Shown: positions 61,901 through 64,000 of the stretch, piece after piece
Position numbering within the stretch: position 1 is the first letter of the stretch
Layout: every line of letters starts with the position of its first letter
Origin: Minicystis rosea
GTDB lineage: Bacteria > Myxococcota_A > Polyangia > Polyangiales > Polyangiaceae
Assembly: GCA_001931535.1 (NCBI GenBank)
Contig: CP016211.1
Location: 2,322,501 to 2,386,500, forward strand
Reading direction: 5' to 3'
DNA: 64,000 bases
Translations under genes and position numbers: made by a program
Notes under the pieces: model-generated
The model's database searches: none
The model's input: only the letters and a program-made list of their open reading frames with translations
Told to the model about the DNA's origin: nothing

Positions 61901-62144
61901 CGCCGCGTGGCGCCTCGCGGTGATGCACGCCGAAGGGCCGGGAGCCGCCGTCTACGTCCCGGTGAGGGTAGGGCGGGTGACCGCGCTGCGGCGTCGCGAG
62001 CCCGACACCGAGCCTCTCTTCATCCGCGCGAGCGCGCCCGAGATCGACGGCGAAGAGGTCACGTCCGCGTGCGCCGAGGTGATCGATCGTGTCGGCCGGC
62101 TCCGTCTCCGCGTCGAGGGCTCGGTGGCCCGGAGGGTCGCGTGA
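55926..62144 (+). CDS. Iterative polyketide/PUFA-type synthase with unusual domain order
   Basis: 2,072 residues. ATG overlaps the upstream stop (ATGA). Domains: hotdog thioesterase-like region 1-~165 (HFDDTMAYGSHHF); acyltransferase ~218-525 with Ser313 in GHSFG; ketosynthase ~539-965 with Cys716 (DAACASSL), His849 (EAHGTGTP) and His887 (LGHTGWAAG); a KS-like region ~975-1270 whose nucleophile position is Gly1138 (NAGRSSLD), as in chain-length-factor-like domains; ketoreductase ~1513-1790 with TGGARG and Tyr1701/Asn1705 (DYGAANE); double-hotdog dehydratase with His1809 (HxxxGxxxxP) and Asp1992. No ACP and no phosphopantetheinyl transferase are inside. The KR and CLF-like parts recall PfaA/PfaC of PUFA synthases. 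AT before KS and the N-terminal hotdog do not. It probably makes a fatty or polyene chain iteratively. Confidence 0.92.
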   Translation: MSYFAAPYTIHFDDTMAYGSHHFLTAFKLQCAARESLLFGRWIFGAPGVEADLSRIHLLTGEAYARNIRPARLGERLVVLATVEERGRVSLRFCFRVLNAHGEPVVCGFQTILCAAAATGELTPFPDAMMHAFEQLVELDEVLAERSFRERVLAGGGAVEALFDADTRALARAYLAAAPEQTPQILPRRPSEVASVVASRACEPEPSAAAVEDVSEPEAWVFSGQGTFDAALLSARVAADPGARMELDEAARIACASLQGDAAALLGGDGEACRRAALECPDLEQVGIFVQNVLGARQRLRTHGAPAALVGHSFGEIAALSVSGAFDLVTGVRVVCARVAAVASLGSEQGGILAVALDRESARGWIERMGLDEVFVAGRNHASQTVISGPAPALSVLEEALRAASVGAVRVPSPAAFHHPMLLPAAAEWRRSLRGLSLQRPALCVYSPIGRRLIADDDLAVTLSAQLVRPFDLQGALADLVRVGIRAFVDCGTTGSLERLVRRAAGEGARVERVAPHHRTEEAAPPRVAAAIETCPRAPVAIVGGGCLLPGGARDAVSLFDNLLHEVGGIVDLRERDPHWADELFSDEPAPDRSTSALAGMVHDDDLVAPEGVPESLFARYDRAQKILAISLAQCRAQLPAQARLRCLVGCTADGFDAHDTAAAVAAAGVDPTVPEIAHRLGLDAEGSAEAYPAIARVVADVLGDHAEVVLVDAACASSLYCVALGMRALEVGEVDVVLAGGIFSPGPGNSCLFSQFRGLSATGVRPFDASADGVVFGEGGAFVVLRRLDEAEREGVVIRAVLRGAGLASDGLSASANVPRSRGQVLAMKRCHEVYGLDAADVEMVEAHGTGTPVGDSTELRSLQAFFAGKDRCPLVVRSLKALLGHTGWAAGTASILATCEAIRRNVIAPQSKHGAPSEALREAGGLLSISPRSEAWPTTRRRAAVNGFGFGGADAQVVLEAYRPGALRGPDVTPEASELVVVATSSLFPTEDGAVEHRFTTGAAFDRRRVGLPAGVHVLPDLAEDMDVTQSLLLHAVSSTLDALPDRGAGIREEVALVVAMDGKTERGVDATLRVLGSRLARVLHGTPAAARVTEAAAAIRASGPYTLQGMMPNVAAGRAASRLDLAGPNFVVNAGRSSLDASLGAASLLLGDSARVVIVSAVCASRHAPRSSKPIGEAVVSFAVTTPALAASLGLPVLARLARGEPRGLLRTAGEGPFDRRAAEGATELLEALEDARRGAISSVTFAHGGTWTISPPNAPARAIESDLASDDEPIVTFYEPVWVEAPLDDRGIRRCRTALVVAPAHLAGELLEHAAILADEVKLVVPAGTWATDARALRVDVRDEAAAEAALGALDGFMPELILMVERPRSWDLAGALTEAHAARDVLALSMLVARRWVSALEEGAIDLVSLCLHGVDESGLLHPASGGLAGMLKSFGRELSRARVRPLVTSATSVGEGLAFVARERAQATEACEEVGDICGARCVRRLRKLTRGSTEPEGSVLGPRSVVVATGGARGVTAVLVEALLRRYGCTVVALGRSVPEAPPADFGTEAAERRFYAEALAADPTLRPSTLRARFARRRAAWEAWRERERFAALPGRFVYHSVDITDRADTARALGEIAERHGEVDLVLHGAGVQFSARLERRKLDEIQQTIDVKLSGLYHLQEVLRARRGRDVPVHALTSAYSFFGNDGQPDYGAANEILDRLCAFASARTDRPWKSIGWLAWDGIGMTRGSEYGALAKERGLSAIGPAQGQRLFLDVIEGRTQASIHVQLTDAERTRYGIRVVDRHLAVDPRDLPCLPHHLVRGRPTLPGAFALERFVRAVELGDADARAGAAAGTARADTVVLEKIRFSRFVRLGDARDTPVRVSLSRDARGEWWGAKLVGDLVHPSGHVLERDLSFCEALLSLRSSEDAEPPSLTRGRPRHPARDPYCQRVDGRAAHVALSGPFDCLREIEVGADGRQAIFVPPRDHADCLGEALPALLLDAAWRLAVMHAEGPGAAVYVPVRVGRVTALRRREPDTEPLFIRASAPEIDGEEVTSACAEVIDRVGRLRLRVEGSVARRVA

Positions 62145-63229
62145 TCACCTCGACCTTCGGCATCCGCGCTCTGCGGCGCGCGCTCCGCGAACGGATGCCC
62201 GCGGAAGCGTTTCAGCCTCAGCCCTGGCGAGGCGTGGCGGCGTACGTGGAGATGGCCGCGGCCGGCATCGTGATCACCGCGATCGTGCTCGCGAAGCTGC
62301 CCTGGTTCGCGAACCTCCTGCTCTCGCTGGTGCTCGGGCAGATGATCGTCTCGGTGGGGCTCGCCGCGCACGAAGCGCTGCACCAGAGCGTGTTCCGCTC
62401 ACGCCGCGCCAATCAAATCCTCGGCGCGCTGGGCTTCGCGCCGTTGCTCGTCACGCCCGGCCTCTGGGTCGCGTGGCACGTGCAGGCGCATCACGGGAGC
62501 ACCAACCGATCGAGCCGCGATCCGGATGCGCTGATGGACGTCGACGCCTACCACCACCGCTGGCTCGCGCGGATGCGGGCGCGCATGTCGCCGGGGCATC
62601 GCCACTGGCTCTCCATTGCTTCGCTCGCCTACATGTTCACGCTGCAGGGGCAGGTCTTCCTCTGGGTGCACTGCGACGAGCCCGCGATCCGCGAGCGCGT
62701 GACGCTCGATCGCCGGCGCGAGCGGATCCTGTCGGTGCTCCTCTTCGCCGCCTGGCTCGCGCTCGTAGCCCTGCTCGGCCGCAACGCGCTCTGGATCCTC
62801 GTGATCCCGCTGCTCACGGCGAACCTCACCCTCATGCTCTACATCTCCACCCAGCATTGGATCCGCCCGCTCGTGAAGGACGACGATCCCGTGCTGACCA
62901 CCGTGAGCGTCGAGGTCCCGCGCTTCTTCGACTGGTGGCATTTCGGCTTCAGCCACCACCAGGAGCACCACCTCTTCCCGCGGATGAGCCACAAGTTCGG
63001 TCCGCTCCTGCGCCGGACGCTGCGCGAGATCGAGCCGCGCGCCGTCGCCCTCCTGCCGCTCTCGCGCGCGCTGCGCGCAGCCTTCGCGACGCCGGCGCTC
63101 TACCGCGACGACGGGACGCTCGTCCACGAGGACGGGAGCGGCGCGGTCGCCCTCGACGAGCTCGCGCAGAGCCTCGATCTCCCCGCCTTCGAGATCTCTT
63201 CCACGCGAGCGCGGGAGTCAGTGCCGTGA
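62141..63229 (+). CDS. Membrane fatty-acid desaturase
   Basis: 362 residues from a GTG overlapping the synthase stop (GTGA). It has the three histidine boxes of the di-iron acyl desaturase family: H77-EALH-81 (HEALHQS), H113-x3-HH-118 (WHVQAHHGS) and H272-HQEHH-277. Hydrophobic helices lie around them (AGIVITAIVLAKLPWFANLLLSLVLGQMIV, LLFAAWLALVALLGRNALWILVIPLL). It inserts double bonds into acyl chains in the membrane using ferredoxin or cytochrome electrons. Its place in the operon suggests it acts on the synthase product. It is coupled to the next gene by another GTGA. Confidence 0.92.
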   Translation: MITSTFGIRALRRALRERMPAEAFQPQPWRGVAAYVEMAAAGIVITAIVLAKLPWFANLLLSLVLGQMIVSVGLAAHEALHQSVFRSRRANQILGALGFAPLLVTPGLWVAWHVQAHHGSTNRSSRDPDALMDVDAYHHRWLARMRARMSPGHRHWLSIASLAYMFTLQGQVFLWVHCDEPAIRERVTLDRRRERILSVLLFAAWLALVALLGRNALWILVIPLLTANLTLMLYISTQHWIRPLVKDDDPVLTTVSVEVPRFFDWWHFGFSHHQEHHLFPRMSHKFGPLLRRTLREIEPRAVALLPLSRALRAAFATPALYRDDGTLVHEDGSGAVALDELAQSLDLPAFEISSTRARESVP

Positions 63230-64000
63230 GCGAAGCTCCGTACGACATCGTCCCTTGGAGCGGAGAGCTTCCGGGCGGCGACTTCGACTACATCGTGATC
63301 GGATCCGGCATGGGTGGCCTCACGTGCGCCGCCTCTCTCTCGGCGATGGGCCGCCGGGTCCTCGTCCTCGAGCAGCACTACACGCCGGGAGGCTTCACCC
63401 ACAGCTTCCGGCGCGGGCCGCGGACTTGGGATGTCGGCGTCCATCTCGTGGGCGAAGTGACGGAGAAGGACGAATTCGGCCGGCTCCTTCGCTTCCTCAC
63501 CGGCGATCGATTGAAGTGGTCCTCGCTCGGCCCGGTGTACGATCGCTACGCCTTTCCCGACGGCTTCACCTTCGAGTACCCGGACTCGCCCGAAGCCTAT
63601 CGCGCCGCGCTCCTCGACAGCTTCCCCGCGGAGCAGAAGGCGATCGATCGCTGGCTCACGCTCGTCACCGAGTCGTACGCGCCCTTGATGCAGCACCTCA
63701 AATCGCGCGCGTTGCCGCGCGGGATCGATCGTGTCGCACAGGCCCTCCTCGCGCGCGGCGCGAAGCGATTCTTGGAGACGCGAGCCCAGCATCTGCTCGA
63801 CGAGCTGAGCGACGACCCGCGCCTCAAGGCGGTGCTCTCCGCCCAGTGGTTCTACTGGGGGACGCCCCCGAGTCGCTCGTCCGCCGCGGTGAATCTCCTC
63901 GCCGCGCGCATGTTCTTGTGGGGCGGGTACTACCCGGTCGGAGGGAGCCCCGCGATCGCCGACGGGCTGCTCCGCCCGATCTACGCCGCCGGCGGCTGCC
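63226..64000 (+). CDS. FAD-dependent CrtI/retinol-saturase-like oxidoreductase, 3' end cut
   Basis: At least 258 residues, running off the window. GTG overlaps the desaturase stop. An N-terminal Rossmann motif G26-S-G28-M-G-G31 (DYIVIGSGMGGLTCAASL) and the VLVLEQHYTPGGFTHSF segment are typical of phytoene-desaturase/retinol-saturase enzymes (NAD(P)/FAD-binding). The next part has FRRGPRTWDVGVHLVGEV, as in RetSat-like proteins. Such enzymes remove or add hydrogens along conjugated polyenes. Here it may saturate or isomerise the synthase product. More genes probably follow beyond the edge. Confidence 0.9.
   Translation, partial: MSEAPYDIVPWSGELPGGDFDYIVIGSGMGGLTCAASLSAMGRRVLVLEQHYTPGGFTHSFRRGPRTWDVGVHLVGEVTEKDEFGRLLRFLTGDRLKWSSLGPVYDRYAFPDGFTFEYPDSPEAYRAALLDSFPAEQKAIDRWLTLVTESYAPLMQHLKSRALPRGIDRVAQALLARGAKRFLETRAQHLLDELSDDPRLKAVLSAQWFYWGTPPSRSSAAVNLLAARMFLWGGYYPVGGSPAIADGLLRPIYAAGGC

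Noticed and set aside
55695..61928. Two very long minus-strand frames (991 and 1,069 codons) over the synthase
   Set aside because: No motifs; they are shadows of the plus-strand KS, AT and KR domains.
55926..62144. Enediyne polyketide synthase
   Set aside because: Order is AT-KS, not KS-AT; no internal ACP and no phosphopantetheinyl transferase domain. The N-terminal hotdog alone is not enough.
1..64000. tRNA, rRNA or CRISPR arrays
   Set aside because: No cloverleaf or T-loop pattern, no rRNA-like sequence and no regularly spaced 25-40 bp repeats with unique spacers were seen; the 21-bp arrays have no spacers.

Overview
The window is very GC-rich, densely coded DNA. It carries Ser/Thr protein kinases fused to or paired with sigma factors, many Cys-rich or Ser/Gly-linker lipoproteins, a subtilase with FG-GAP and lectin-like repeats, WD40 and PKD secreted proteins, and a large iterative polyketide/PUFA-type synthase. 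This combination points to a myxobacterium, probably of the Polyangiales/Sorangium-like lineage. That is an inference from gene content and style, since no rRNA is present. No tRNA, rRNA or CRISPR array was found.

Layout. 1-7.9 kb: surface lipoprotein and PEGA protein, two divergent kinases (the second fused to an AAA-type ATPase and TPR tail), and a small cytochrome c lipoprotein. 8.1-13.4 kb: an accessory island with a short protein of a kind seen near type VI secretion genes, a retropepsin-like protein split by a frameshift, a small membrane protein, an orphan CheD-fold deamidase candidate behind a promoter-like site, and an acidic protein of unknown role. 13.9-22.4 kb: mostly secreted lipoproteins of unknown function and a 21-bp repeat array. 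21.2-28.5 kb: an ECF sigma/anti-sigma pair, a 1,481-residue subtilase and a TonB-like lipoprotein. 28.9-35.4 kb: a DNase I-fold protein with a histone-like Ala/Gly/Lys tail, a cytochrome-like lipoprotein, and a gene-poor stretch with a duplicated ~135-bp element and an IS256 transposase relic. 35.4-48.6 kb: a HEAT/vitellogenin-like secreted pair, an ECF sigma factor translationally coupled to a membrane kinase, a VOC protein, a WD40 lipoprotein, a second 21-bp repeat array and a PKD-domain protein. 48.8-53.1 kb: a zinc-finger kinase divergent from a Myxococcales-type sigma factor, and a lipoprotein.

53.3 kb to the right edge: the most interesting region. An AraC-type regulator precedes four genes joined by 4-nt start/stop overlaps: an ACP-SDR fusion, a 2,072-residue synthase (hotdog-AT-KS-decarboxylase/CLF-like KS-KR-double-hotdog DH, with no ACP of its own), a membrane fatty-acid desaturase, and an FAD-dependent CrtI/retinol-saturase-like enzyme cut by the window end. 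Together they look like a pathway that builds and then desaturates or saturates a polyunsaturated chain. The domain order and the separate ACP-SDR protein match none of the standard PUFA (Pfa), heterocyst-glycolipid or enediyne systems that I know.
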